From Mycolicibacterium neworleansense (lineage in GTDB: Bacteria > Actinomycetota > Actinomycetes > Mycobacteriales > Mycobacteriaceae), in assembly GCF_001245615.1 (NCBI RefSeq), contig NZ_CWKH01000001.1, positions 3,038,001 to 3,102,000 of the forward strand: a DNA stretch of 64,000 nucleotides. Reading direction: 5' to 3'. The notes beneath the pieces were generated by a model, which was not told the DNA's origin, searched no databases, and worked only from the letters and a program-made list of their open reading frames with translations. Of this stretch, positions 1-8,387 are shown in pieces (position 1 is the stretch's first letter; every line of letters starts with the position of its first letter). The position numbers were made by a program, and so were the translations under genes.

Positions 1-650
1 ACGACAAGCGACAGCACGGGATAGAGCACCGAATAGAGCCACTGCCCGCCCGTCAACGTGACCTGGTCGAACGCGGCACCCAACAACAGCAGGGGCCCTT
101 GGGTCGGCACGACATGGAGCACGGGATGCGGCCATAGGCCCGAGTAGTAGATCAGCGGCGGCACCAGCATGATCGCCAGCGGGATGGTCGCGGCCAGAAA
201 CCAGTCGGTGACCGAGGCGAACGGCAGCGAAGTGATGAACCCGACCAGCAGCATCAGCAGCGTGCCGAGCACCACCCCGAGGATCAAAGGCACCGGGTGA
301 TAGGCGAATCCGTCTGCGACAGTTGACACGACAATCGCCACGAACAGCGAGATGGCCACCAGCACCACGAGTTTGGCGACGAGGTACTCCCAGAACCGCA
401 GCGGCGTGGCGATGATTGCGCCGAGCGTGCGTTCCTGCTTCTCGAAGAACACCGAACCGCCGACGAAGAAGAACCCGATGATCGCGATGTCGCCGGCCAG
501 CACATAGGGCTCGGCGACCGGGCGCAGATCGCGCGGCATCGGCAACAGCACCGCCAACCAGATCAGGCCCGAGAACACCCCCGCGTGCAGGAACTTCTGC
601 CGGGTCGCAATGGTCAGTTCGAGCCGGGTCGCGGTGAGCAAGCGGGTCAC
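1..650 (-). CDS. ABC transporter permease (3' part outside window)
   Basis: This is the membrane subunit of an ABC exporter; about 216 residues are present and the C-terminus lies beyond the window edge. The translation starts VTRLLTATRLELTIATRQKF and has several hydrophobic membrane segments (for example FSGLIWLAVLLPMP and LVAISLFVAIVVST). It resembles the permeases of the Rv2686c-Rv2688c fluoroquinolone exporter type. The GTG start at 650 overlaps the stop of the upstream ATPase gene, so the two are translationally coupled. Family membership is from reading only; the exported substrate is unknown. Confidence 0.75.
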   Translation of the reverse strand, partial: MTRLLTATRLELTIATRQKFLHAGVFSGLIWLAVLLPMPRDLRPVAEPYVLAGDIAIIGFFFVGGSVFFEKQERTLGAIIATPLRFWEYLVAKLVVLVAISLFVAIVVSTVADGFAYHPVPLILGVVLGTLLMLLVGFITSLPFASVTDWFLAATIPLAIMLVPPLIYYSGLWPHPVLHVVPTQGPLLLLGAAFDQVTLTGGQWLYSVLYPVLSLV

Positions 651-1519
651 GACAGCTGCCGCCCGGTGACCTCGACGAAGACGTCGTCGAGACTGGCTTC
701 ACGGCTGTGGATGGTCTCGACGTGCTGATTGCGCAGGACCGCATGGAATTCCGGGTCATCGGCCAGCCCGTCCATCCCGTATTCGGCCGTGGTGAGCCCA
801 CCGGGCGTGCGGTACTGCACCCGTACGCGGCGTTGGCTACGGGCGATTTTCAGTTCGGCCGGGGTGTCGAGCGCGACGATGTTGCCGTCGACGACGAAGG
901 CCACCCGGTCGCACAGCTCGTCGGCGGTGGACATGTCGTGCGTGGTGAGAAAGATCGTGCGGCCGCGGGCTTTCAGGTCCAGGATGATGTCCTTGACCTT
1001 GCGGGCGGTGACGGGGTCGAGCCCTGAGGTGGGCTCATCGAGGAACAACAGCTCAGGGTTGTTGATCAGCGACCGCGCGAACGTCAGCCGCATCTGCATT
1101 CCCTTGGAGTACTTGGCAACTCGGGTGTTGGCGGCGTGGGCCAGGCCGACCGCGTCCAGCAGTTCCATCGGGTCGGCCGTCGCACCACCATAGAGAGAAC
1201 CGAAGAACCTGAGGTTCTCCAGACCGGTGAGCTTGTGATAGTGGTTGGGCAGTTCGAAGGAGACGCCGACGCGCTGGTAGTAGTCCGGCCCCCAGTCCAC
1301 CGGGTCGCGCCCCCACACCGTGGCTTGGCCGCCATGGCCGCGCAGCAGTCCGATGAGCAACTTCTGGGTGGTGGATTTCCCGGCGCCGCTGGGGCCGAGG
1401 AATCCGAATATCTCACCGTTTCCTACGGCGAAGTCCATTCCCCGCACCGCCGGTTCGGCGGCCTTGGGGTAGGTGAATGTCAATCCTCGAACGTCGATGA
1501 CCTCGGTTGCCGTGCTCAT
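647..1519 (-). CDS. ABC transporter ATP-binding protein
   Basis: Nucleotide-binding subunit that powers the permease encoded just downstream. It has Walker A (GPSGAGKST, near residue 45), a signature-like YSKGMQMRL and Walker B with D-loop (LLFLDEPTSGLDP). An H-loop His follows in LTTHDM. I chose the ATG at 1519 (MSTATEVID); an in-frame start 10 codons upstream exists, but the added residues are not family-like. A short C-terminal extension after the ATPase core is typical of the drug-export subgroup. A MarR/GbsR-like regulator is divergent, which suggests inducible control of export. Substrate unknown. Confidence 0.88.
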   Translation of the reverse strand: MSTATEVIDVRGLTFTYPKAAEPAVRGMDFAVGNGEIFGFLGPSGAGKSTTQKLLIGLLRGHGGQATVWGRDPVDWGPDYYQRVGVSFELPNHYHKLTGLENLRFFGSLYGGATADPMELLDAVGLAHAANTRVAKYSKGMQMRLTFARSLINNPELLFLDEPTSGLDPVTARKVKDIILDLKARGRTIFLTTHDMSTADELCDRVAFVVDGNIVALDTPAELKIARSQRRVRVQYRTPGGLTTAEYGMDGLADDPEFHAVLRNQHVETIHSREASLDDVFVEVTGRQLS

Positions 1520-1594
1520 CAGTGCCCTTTCCGCGCAGACGAAAACCACATCTCCGACCAGACTTCCCGGAACACCGGATCAGACTGTACTAAA

Positions 1595-1614
1595 CTTTCA
1601 GAAATAATTGAAGG
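1595..1614. promoter_or_regulatory. Candidate operator between ABC exporter and its regulator
   Basis: An imperfect inverted repeat, CTTTCA then 8 bases then TGAAGG, lies in an AT-rich patch of an otherwise GC-rich divergent intergenic region. It sits about 25 bp before the regulator start and 75 bp before the ATPase start. This is where a MarR/GbsR dimer would control both units. The assignment is by position and symmetry only. Confidence 0.4.
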
Positions 1615-1639
1615 CTATTTCGGGCGAGGAGGTTTCACG

Positions 1640-2104
1640 GTGGCCAGATCGACCGACCTGCAGCAGGCAGCCGAGCAGCTCGCCCTGGTACTCAGCAGTC
1701 ACGGCATGCAGCGGATGACCGCGCGCGTACTCGCCGCCCTGCTGTTCAGCGAGCAACCGAGCGTCACCATGACCGAGCTGGCCGACACCCTGCAGGCCAG
1801 CGCCGGATCCATCTCCGGCTCCCTCAAGATGCTGACGTCGGTGGGCCTGGCCGAGCGGGTTCCCGCCCCGGCCAGCCGGCGCGATCACTTCCGGCTGCGC
1901 GACAACGCGTGGGCGATCCTGTTCACCAACCAGAACGAGACACTCGCAGCCATGCAGGCCGCCGCAGACGCCGGGATCACGGCCACCGACCGCAACGGCC
2001 CGGCGCATCACCGGCTGACCCAGATGCGCGATTTCTACGCCTTCCTGATGGCCGAGATCCCCGCAGTGCTGGAACGCTGGCAGCAGCAGAACGGCAGGAC
2101 GTAG
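1640..2104 (+). CDS. MarR/GbsR-like transcriptional regulator
   Basis: A 154-residue winged-helix regulator, probably controlling the divergent ABC exporter. The helix-turn-helix core reads VTMTELADTLQASAGSISG followed by LKMLTSVGLAERV, then a wing (ASRRDHFRL). The C-terminal half is helical (a dimerisation-type region). The GTG start at 1640 is chosen because a good ribosome site (GAGGAGG) lies about 8 bases upstream; the longer open frame upstream runs through intergenic DNA. The length fits the GbsR/MarR group that sits beside drug exporters in actinobacteria. Its ligand is unknown. Confidence 0.8.
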   Translation: MARSTDLQQAAEQLALVLSSHGMQRMTARVLAALLFSEQPSVTMTELADTLQASAGSISGSLKMLTSVGLAERVPAPASRRDHFRLRDNAWAILFTNQNETLAAMQAAADAGITATDRNGPAHHRLTQMRDFYAFLMAEIPAVLERWQQQNGRT

Positions 2105-2179
2105 CGATTCCGATGCACGGATGGCCGACCGCGGATCCATAGGCCCCGCACCCTCGCCACGCACGGTTATCTTCGATCC

Positions 2180-3004
2180 ATGAGTGCCGAGGCAGTTGAG
2201 CACATGCGGGTCGAGCGCCTGTACCGATATCCGGTCAAGTCGATGCTCGGGGAGAGCGTGGACACGTTGTTCGTCAACGCCGGCGGAGCCGAGGGCGACC
2301 GCCAGTTCGCCCTCATCGATGAATCCAGCGGCCGGGTGGCGAGCGCGAAGCAAGCCCGACTGTGGCGGGAGCTGTTGTCGTGCGGGGCCGTCACCGAAGA
2401 CCGCCGCGTACGAATACACCTGCCGGACGGCAGCACGACGACAACCGATGACGACGACGTCGATGACCTGTTGTCACAGCTTGTGGGACGTTCGGTTCAC
2501 CTGATCGACAACAGGCCCGCCGGAGCCTCGATCGAACGCGCAGACCCCGATCAAGTGCTCGACATGGGTGTCGAGGCAGAAGTCGACGCTCCGATCCTGG
2601 AACTGGCCTTGGCAACTCCAGGGAGCTCGTTCACCGATCTGGCCCCCTTGCACGCGATCACCACGGCGACCCTGGAGCGCATCGGCGTCGAGGCCGCGCG
2701 GTATCGACCCAATCTGGTGATTGCGACGCCACCGGGTTATCCCCCGTACGCCGAGAACGAGTGGACCGATCAGATTCTCAGCGTGGGTGGAACGCAGCTA
2801 CGCGCCATGGGCCCCACCCCCCGCTGCATCATTCCGACCCTCGAGCACGGTCACCTCCCCCGGGCGCCACACGCGCTGCGCACACCCGCCGCCGAGAATC
2901 GCGTCGATGCCTTCGGGCTCGGCCTTTTGCCATGCGCCGGCACGTACCTACAGGTGCTTTCCGAGGGCGCCATACAGATCGGCGACCGCGTCTCGCTCGA
3001 TTGA
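2180..3004 (+). CDS. MOSC domain-containing protein
   Basis: A 274-residue protein with an N-terminal beta-barrel MOSC_N region (RVERLYRYPVKSMLGES) and a C-terminal MOSC domain carrying the conserved Arg-Pro-Asn (RYRPNLVI) and a Cys (TPRCIIPTLEHG). MOSC proteins bind molybdenum cofactor or transfer sulfur to it; the YcbX/mARC branch reduces N-hydroxylated compounds. No ferredoxin domain is attached, so any redox role would need a partner. It is monocistronic between the MarR-like gene and mmsA. The specific substrate cannot be read from sequence. Confidence 0.82.
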   Translation: MSAEAVEHMRVERLYRYPVKSMLGESVDTLFVNAGGAEGDRQFALIDESSGRVASAKQARLWRELLSCGAVTEDRRVRIHLPDGSTTTTDDDDVDDLLSQLVGRSVHLIDNRPAGASIERADPDQVLDMGVEAEVDAPILELALATPGSSFTDLAPLHAITTATLERIGVEAARYRPNLVIATPPGYPPYAENEWTDQILSVGGTQLRAMGPTPRCIIPTLEHGHLPRAPHALRTPAAENRVDAFGLGLLPCAGTYLQVLSEGAIQIGDRVSLD

Positions 3005-3069
3005 CGCGACTTCGCCCGTAGCACGCCCGGTTCAGCACCCGAGACCGCACGAGCAGCCCGTCAGAACCC

Positions 3070-3099
3070 TTGCCAAACCCTCCGACCAATTACTAGGAT
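3070..3099 (+). promoter_or_regulatory. Predicted SigA-type promoter of the mmsA operon
   Basis: A TTGCCA box (3070-3075), 18-bp spacer and TAGGAT box (3094-3099) precede mmsA by about 65 bp. This is a good fit to a housekeeping mycobacterial promoter. No transcript data are available here. Confidence 0.5.
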
Positions 3100-3109
3100 A
3101 TCCAAGTAT

Positions 3110-3133
3110 CTCGGGTATGCCCCGAGTCATACC
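3110..3133. promoter_or_regulatory. Overlapping inverted repeats downstream of the mmsA promoter
   Basis: Two perfect inverted repeats overlap: CTCGGG-5-CCCGAG (3110-3126) and GGTATG-8-CATACC (3114-3133). They lie between the predicted -10 box and the mmsA start, which suits a repressor operator or a leader hairpin. The regulator is not identified; no regulator gene adjoins the operon on this side. Confidence 0.4.
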
Positions 3134-3162
3134 ACCGCGCATACCTCTCTGGACGGAACGCC

Positions 3163-4683
3163 ATGACCACTCAGATTCCCCACTTCATCAACGGCCAGCG
3201 CACCACCGCCGGGTCGACCCGTACCGCCGATGTGCTCAACCCCAGTACCGGCGAAGTGCAGGCGCAGGTGGTCCTGGCCTCGGCCGCCGATGTCGACGCC
3301 GCCGTCGCCGGCGCCGCCGAGGCCCAGAAGGAATGGGCCGCCTACAACCCGCAGCGCCGCGCCCGCGTGCTGATGAAGTTCATCGAGCTGGTGGGCCGGC
3401 ACGCCGACGAACTCGCCGAGATGCTCTCCCTGGAGCACGGCAAGACCGTCGCCGACTCGCACGGCGACATCCAGCGCGGCCTTGAGGTCATCGAGTTCTC
3501 GGTCGGCATCCCCCACCTGCTCAAGGGCGAGTTCACCGAGGGCGCGGGAACCGGCATCGACGTGTACTCGATCCGCCAGCCACTGGGCGTGGTCGCCGGC
3601 ATCACCCCGTTCAACTTCCCCGCCATGATCCCGCTGTGGAAGGCCGGCCCCGCGCTGGCATGCGGAAACGCGTTCGTGCTCAAGCCTTCCGAGCGTGACC
3701 CCTCGGTTCCGCTGCGACTGGCCGAACTGTTCATCGAGGCCGGGCTGCCCGCCGGCGTGTTCCAGGTGGTGCAGGGCGACAAGGAGGCCGTCGACGCCAT
3801 CCTCGAGCATCCCGAGATCAAGGCGGTCGGCTTCGTCGGCAGCTCCGACATCGCGCAGTACATCTACTCGGGCGCGGCCGCGCACGGCAAGCGCGCCCAG
3901 TGCTTCGGCGGCGCCAAGAACCACATGATCGTGATGCCCGACGCCGATCTGGACCAAGCCGTCGACGCGTTGATCGGCGCCGGATACGGCAGCGCGGGCG
4001 AGCGTTGCATGGCGATCAGCGTCGCGGTCCCGGTGGGCGAAGAGACAGCGCAACGGCTGCGCAACCGGCTCGTCGAGCGGATCAACCAGCTGCGGGTCGG
4101 CCACAGCCTCGATCCCAAGGCCGACTACGGGCCACTGGTCACCGGCGCGGCACTCGAGCGGGTGCGCAACTACATCGGCCAGGGCGTCGAGGCCGGTGCC
4201 GATCTGGTGATCGACGGTCGCGAACGCGCGAGCAACGAGCTGACCTTCGGCGACGCCAGCCTCGAAGCCGGCTACTTCATCGGCCCCACCCTGTTCGACA
4301 ACGTCACCACCGACATGTCGATCTACACCGACGAGATCTTCGGTCCGGTGCTGTGCATCGTCCGGGCTCACGACTACGAAGAGGCCCTGCGCCTTCCGTC
4401 TGAGCACGAGTACGGCAACGGCGTGGCGATCTTCACCCGCGACGGGGATGCCGCCCGCGACTTCGTCTCACGGGTGCAGGTCGGCATGGTCGGCGTCAAC
4501 GTGCCGATCCCGGTACCGGTCGCCTACCACACCTTCGGTGGTTGGAAGCGGTCCGGCTTCGGCGATCTCAACCAGCACGGGCCGCATTCGATCCTGTTCT
4601 ACACCAAGACCAAGACCGTCACCGAGCGGTGGCCGTCGGGCATCAAGGATGGCGCCGAGTTCGTCATCCCGACCATGAAGTAG
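3163..4683 (+). CDS. mmsA: Methylmalonate-semialdehyde dehydrogenase (CoA-acylating)
   Basis: Oxidises (methyl)malonate semialdehyde to propionyl-CoA or acetyl-CoA with NAD+ and CoA in valine and pyrimidine breakdown. The 506-residue protein is a full-length aldehyde dehydrogenase. It has the substrate/cofactor motif ITPFNFPAMIPLWKAGPALA, the NAD-binding VGFVGSS and the catalytic Cys at about residue 282 in GSAGERCMA. At the position where hydrolytic ALDHs carry Glu it has CFGGAKNHM, as expected for MmsA. It is followed at 7 bp by fadE9 and then mmsB, the Rv0753c-Rv0751c order of M. tuberculosis. Confidence 0.95.
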   Translation: MTTQIPHFINGQRTTAGSTRTADVLNPSTGEVQAQVVLASAADVDAAVAGAAEAQKEWAAYNPQRRARVLMKFIELVGRHADELAEMLSLEHGKTVADSHGDIQRGLEVIEFSVGIPHLLKGEFTEGAGTGIDVYSIRQPLGVVAGITPFNFPAMIPLWKAGPALACGNAFVLKPSERDPSVPLRLAELFIEAGLPAGVFQVVQGDKEAVDAILEHPEIKAVGFVGSSDIAQYIYSGAAAHGKRAQCFGGAKNHMIVMPDADLDQAVDALIGAGYGSAGERCMAISVAVPVGEETAQRLRNRLVERINQLRVGHSLDPKADYGPLVTGAALERVRNYIGQGVEAGADLVIDGRERASNELTFGDASLEAGYFIGPTLFDNVTTDMSIYTDEIFGPVLCIVRAHDYEEALRLPSEHEYGNGVAIFTRDGDAARDFVSRVQVGMVGVNVPIPVPVAYHTFGGWKRSGFGDLNQHGPHSILFYTKTKTVTERWPSGIKDGAEFVIPTMK

Positions 4684-4690
4684 CGCACCG

Positions 4691-5851
4691 GTGAATTTGC
4701 ACGACCTAGATGAGGATGAACGCGTCATCGCCGAGACGGCCGCCGCGTTTGCCGAAAAGCGCATCGCGCCATACGCGTTGGAGTGGGACGAGACCCACCA
4801 CTTCCCCACCGACGTGTTGCGTGAGGCGGCCGAACTCGGCATGGGCGCCATCTACTGCGGTGAGGACGCCGGTGGCAGCGGGCTGCGCCGACTGGATGCG
4901 GTACGCATCTTCGAGCAGCTCGCGGCCGCCGACCCCACGCTGGCAGCGTTCCTGTCCATCCACAACATGTGCGCGTGGATGGTGGACAGCTTCGGCACCG
5001 AGGAGCAACGAAAGACCTGGGTGCCCAGGCTGGCCTCGATGGACGCCATCGCCAGCTACTGCCTGACCGAACCGGGCGCCGGCTCGGATGCCGCGGCACT
5101 GCGCACCAGGGCCGTTCGGGACGGCGACGATTACGTCCTCGACGGGGTCAAGCAGTTCATCTCCGGTGCCGGTAGCTCCGATGTGTACGTGGTGATGGCC
5201 CGCACCGGTGCTGAAGGCCCGAAAGGCATCTCGGCGTTTGTCGTCGAGAAGGATGCTCCGGGGCTGAGTTTCGGCGCCCAGGAACAGAAGATGGGCTGGA
5301 ATGCCCAGCCCACCGCGCAGGTGATCTTCGAGGGTGTGCGGGTTCCGGCCGACGCCCTGCTGGGCGGCACAGAGGGTACCGGCTTCGGGATAGCGATGAA
5401 CGGCCTCAACGGCGGCCGGATCAACATCGCCGCCTGTTCGCTCGGTGGAGCACGGACCGCCTACGACAAGACGCTGAGCTACCTGGCCGACCGCCAGGCG
5501 TTCGGGGCGGCGCTGCTCGACGAGCCGACCATCCGATTCGCCCTGGCCGACATGGCCACCGGCCTGGAGACATCACGAAACATGTTGTGGCGAGCGGCGT
5601 CCGCACTGGATGCCGATCACCCCGACAAGGTGACGCTGTGCGCGATGGCCAAGCTGTATGTCACCGACACGTGCTTCGAGGTGGCCGATCAGGCGCTGCA
5701 GCTGCACGGCGGCTACGGCTACCTGCGTGAGTACGGTCTGGAGAAAATCGTCCGGGATCTGCGGGTGCACCGCATCCTTGAGGGAACCAACGAAATCATG
5801 CGCGTGGTCATCGGCCGCTCCGAAGCGGCTCGGTCTCGCGCCACCGGGTAG
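4691..5851 (+). CDS. fadE9: Acyl-CoA dehydrogenase (probable isobutyryl-CoA dehydrogenase)
   Basis: FAD enzyme predicted to convert isobutyryl-CoA to methacrylyl-CoA in valine catabolism. The 386 residues match the family length. FAD/substrate motifs are visible: YCLTEPGAGSDAAALRT, then the C-terminal LQLHGGYGYLREY and RVHRILEGTNEIMRVVIGR. It uses a GTG start 7 bp after the mmsA stop and precedes mmsB by 9 bp, so it is the middle gene of the operon. The isobutyryl preference is inferred from the operon, not from pocket residues. Confidence 0.92.
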   Translation: MNLHDLDEDERVIAETAAAFAEKRIAPYALEWDETHHFPTDVLREAAELGMGAIYCGEDAGGSGLRRLDAVRIFEQLAAADPTLAAFLSIHNMCAWMVDSFGTEEQRKTWVPRLASMDAIASYCLTEPGAGSDAAALRTRAVRDGDDYVLDGVKQFISGAGSSDVYVVMARTGAEGPKGISAFVVEKDAPGLSFGAQEQKMGWNAQPTAQVIFEGVRVPADALLGGTEGTGFGIAMNGLNGGRINIAACSLGGARTAYDKTLSYLADRQAFGAALLDEPTIRFALADMATGLETSRNMLWRAASALDADHPDKVTLCAMAKLYVTDTCFEVADQALQLHGGYGYLREYGLEKIVRDLRVHRILEGTNEIMRVVIGRSEAARSRATG

Positions 5852-5860
5852 GGAGAGACA

Positions 5861-6733
5861 GTGAGCACGATCGCGTTCTTGGGACTGGGCCACATGGGTG
5901 GGCCGATGGCGGCGAACCTGGTGACCGCCGGGCACACCGTACGCGGCTTCGACCCGGTGCCGGCCGCGCAGGAGTCGGCAAAGGCCAACGGCGTCAACGT
6001 GTTCGGCACCGGCCCCGAGGCCGTCGCGGGTGCCGACGTGGTGATCACCATGTTGCCCAACGGTGCATTGGTGAAGAGCTGTTACGCCGAGGTGCTGCCC
6101 GCCGCCACCGAGGGTGCACTGTTCATCGACAGCTCGACCATCTCGGTCGACGATGCCCGCGAGGTGCACAAGGTCGCGCTCGAGCACGGCTTCGCCCAAC
6201 TCGACGCCCCGGTGTCCGGCGGGGTCAAGGGCGCGGTGGCCGGGACGCTGGCCTTCATGGTCGGCGGTGAGGACGACGCCGTCGAGCGTGGCCGCTCGGT
6301 GCTGGAGCCCATGGCTGGCAAGATCATTCACTGCGGCGCCGCCGGTGCCGGCCAGGCCGCCAAGGTGTGCAACAACATGGTGCTGGCCGTACAACAGATC
6401 GCCGTCGGCGAGGCGTTCGTGCTGGCCGAGAAGCTGGGCCTGGACAAGCAGTCGCTGTTCGACGTGATCACCGGCGCGACCGGCAACTGCTGGGCCGTGC
6501 ACACCAACTGCCCGGTCCCCGGCCCGGTTCCGACGTCTCCGGCCAACAACGATTTCAAGCCGGGGTTCGCCACCGCGCTGATGAACAAGGACCTCGGCCT
6601 GGCGATGGCGGCCGTGGAGTCCACCGGTTCGTCGGCCCCGCTGGGCACGCACGCCGCCGAGATCTACGCGAAGTTCGCCGTCGACCACGCCGACAAGGAC
6701 TTCAGTGCGGTGATCGAGACGCTCCGCGACTGA
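5861..6733 (+). CDS. mmsB: 3-hydroxyisobutyrate dehydrogenase
   Basis: Oxidises 3-hydroxyisobutyrate to methylmalonate semialdehyde, the substrate of MmsA two genes upstream. The 290-residue protein starts with the NAD-binding GLGHMGGPMAANL, continues with the substrate motif FIDSSTI and APVSGGVKGA, and has the catalytic-Lys helix GQAAKVCNNMVLA. A GTG start follows a GGGAGAG ribosome site. A strong hairpin terminator lies just after the stop. Confidence 0.93.
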   Translation: MSTIAFLGLGHMGGPMAANLVTAGHTVRGFDPVPAAQESAKANGVNVFGTGPEAVAGADVVITMLPNGALVKSCYAEVLPAATEGALFIDSSTISVDDAREVHKVALEHGFAQLDAPVSGGVKGAVAGTLAFMVGGEDDAVERGRSVLEPMAGKIIHCGAAGAGQAAKVCNNMVLAVQQIAVGEAFVLAEKLGLDKQSLFDVITGATGNCWAVHTNCPVPGPVPTSPANNDFKPGFATALMNKDLGLAMAAVESTGSSAPLGTHAAEIYAKFAVDHADKDFSAVIETLRD

Positions 6734-6742
6734 TCCACTCGG

Positions 6743-6798
6743 CGTTCGTAACGTGGCGGCGCCAGAAGCCGCGTTTCGCCGCCACCAGGTTACGAACG
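6743..6798. terminator. Bidirectional hairpin between mmsB and the HAD gene
   Basis: The gap between two convergent genes holds a compound inverted repeat. The outer arms CGTTCGTAAC (6743-6752) and GTTACGAACG (6789-6798) pair perfectly, and the inner arms TGGCGGCG (6754-6761) and CGCCGCCA (6777-6784) also pair perfectly. There is no U-tract, which is normal for mycobacterial terminators. It likely ends transcription from both sides. Confidence 0.65.
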
Positions 6799-6814
6799 TG
6801 GCCGCTCAGAAGAC

Positions 6815-7627
6815 TTACGCCGCAGTCGGGCTGCGTTGAGCCCACCACTGGTTGTGCAGACGCTGGCAGGCCGCCAGGCGCAGGGCGTCGGCACCGGCGA
6901 AGTCGGGCCGCACCGCGATCGCCGTGGACGAAGCAGCGGCGTCGGGGTCGATGAGGACGCCGGCCATCCCGGCGGTGTTCGCCGCACGCAGACCCGCGGC
7001 CGAGCCCGCCATCGCCAGCGCGTCGGGGCCGGCCACTCCCAGTTCGACCAGGGCGTGCCGGTACAGCTCGGCCCCGGTGGCGCTCACGTCGTCGGCCGTG
7101 ACGACCGTTTCCACCAAGCCTTCACCGACGAGCTGGCGGACCAGAGGTTCGGCCCAGCGCCGGCGACCGGAGGCGACGACGCCGACCGGCAGACCGGCCA
7201 GGAACGCGTCGTTCACCAGATCCTCCAGACCCGGCCGCGGCGTCAGGCCGGCGTCGAGGATCATCTCGTCGAACATCATGTCCTTGGTCATGCAGATCTC
7301 GTCGGCGAGCACCTCGGTCAGCACGTCGCAGTCCGGGCCCACACACCGCTTGCGCAGCTCGGCGGTGACCCGTTGGCGCTCGTCGTGCAGGGCCAGCAAC
7401 TGCCGATATCGCGCGACGCCCCACTCGATGGGCAGACCGTGCGCGGCGAAGGCGGCATTGAAGACCACGCGATGACCGTCGACGTCGAGATCGGACAACG
7501 CGTCAAGGTCGAAGATCACCGCACGCAGCGGATGCGCGCTGTTATCGGGCTGCGAACAGTCCCACCAGAACCGCCCGGCCCGCCATGACTTCTCTTGAGG
7601 TGACGACACCCCATGAGAGTGGCCCAC
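6815..7627 (-). CDS. HAD-superfamily protein with degenerate catalytic motifs
   Basis: The fold reads as a HAD phosphatase of the beta-phosphoglucomutase/CbbY type. Motif I is AVIFDLDALSD, keeping DxD but losing the usual Gly-Thr. Motif II is VVASGRRR. The motif III lysine (normally in KPxP) is absent in ATGAELYRHAL, and the motif IV acidic pair (normally EDS or GDS) is replaced in MAGSAAGLRAANTAGM. A reduced or non-enzymatic function is therefore likely. The N-terminus is uncertain: ATG at 7627 or GTG at 7609 are possible, and about 30 residues precede the domain. It is divergent from a two-component system. Confidence 0.7.
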   Translation of the reverse strand: MGHSHGVSSPQEKSWRAGRFWWDCSQPDNSAHPLRAVIFDLDALSDLDVDGHRVVFNAAFAAHGLPIEWGVARYRQLLALHDERQRVTAELRKRCVGPDCDVLTEVLADEICMTKDMMFDEMILDAGLTPRPGLEDLVNDAFLAGLPVGVVASGRRRWAEPLVRQLVGEGLVETVVTADDVSATGAELYRHALVELGVAGPDALAMAGSAAGLRAANTAGMAGVLIDPDAAASSTAIAVRPDFAGADALRLAACQRLHNQWWAQRSPTAA

Positions 7628-7724
7628 GTCACATCGCCCGCGCGTCCCCCGTAGGGGGGATTAAAGGAGTTGGTGTTGATCTGCCCTGCCCTCGCAATGC
7701 CGTCTCCACCTCTAGGGTGATGCC

Positions 7725-8387
7725 ATGGCGCCCTCCACACCGGTGCGCCTTGTGCTGGTCGACGACCATGAAATGGTCATCGAGGGTCTCAAGGCCATGC
7801 TTGCTGCGTTCAACGACCGGGTCGAGGTGGTCGGCCAGGCGGTCGGCGCCGAGCGCGCGCTGAACGTGATCGAGACGCTGGATCCCGACATCGTGCTGTG
7901 CGACGTACGCATGGAAGGTTCCAGCGGCCTGGACCTGTGCCGGACGCTGCGGGAGCGGGATCCGGACCGCAAAGTGGTCATGCTGTCCGTCTATGACGAC
8001 GAGCAGTACCTGTTCCAGGCGCTGCGGGTGGGTGCGGCCGGATATCTGCTCAAGAGCATCAGCAGCGACGAGCTCGTGCGTCAGCTCGAATTCGCCCACA
8101 GCGGCCAGACCGCGATCGATCCGGGGATGGCCGCCCGCGCGGCCGGTACCGCCGCCCGGCTGCAGCGCGACGAGTTCTGGCCCGGGGTGCGGCAGGGGCT
8201 GACCCAGCGCGAGAGCGAGATCCTGTCGTTCGTCGTCGCCGGCCTGTCCAACCGCGGAATCGCCAACAAACTGGTGATCGGTGAGGAAACCGTGAAGACC
8301 CACCTACGCTCCATCTACCGCAAGCTCGGGGTCAGTGACCGGGCCGGCGCGGTGGCGACCGCGTTGCGGGAAGGCATCTACCAATGA
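7725..8387 (+). CDS. NarL/FixJ-family response regulator
   Basis: A 220-residue DNA-binding response regulator. The receiver domain carries the acidic pair (VDDHEM), the phospho-acceptor Asp in IVLCDVRMEGSSG, a Thr/Ser position (MLSVYDD) and the Lys in GYLLKSISSDE. The LuxR-type HTH at about residues 155-215 reads LTQRESEILSFVVAGLSNRGIA and GEETVKTHLRSIYRKLGV. The stop overlaps the start of the histidine kinase gene by 4 bp (ATGA), so they form a cognate pair. The regulon is unknown; the divergent HAD gene is the nearest candidate. Confidence 0.93.
   Translation: MAPSTPVRLVLVDDHEMVIEGLKAMLAAFNDRVEVVGQAVGAERALNVIETLDPDIVLCDVRMEGSSGLDLCRTLRERDPDRKVVMLSVYDDEQYLFQALRVGAAGYLLKSISSDELVRQLEFAHSGQTAIDPGMAARAAGTAARLQRDEFWPGVRQGLTQRESEILSFVVAGLSNRGIANKLVIGEETVKTHLRSIYRKLGVSDRAGAVATALREGIYQ

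Noticed and set aside
284..505. Short minus-strand frame inside the ABC permease region
   Set aside because: The permease reading frame, starting with GTG at 650, covers this DNA with clear membrane segments; the short frame is Ser/Arg-rich noise.
3127..4407. 426-codon open frame antisense to mmsA
   Set aside because: mmsA is unmistakable; the antisense product is compositionally typical of a GC-rich shadow frame.
7646..7658. CCCCC-GTA-GGGGG palindrome between the HAD gene and the response regulator
   Set aside because: Homopolymer arms in GC-rich DNA occur readily by chance, and no promoter element could be aligned to it with confidence.
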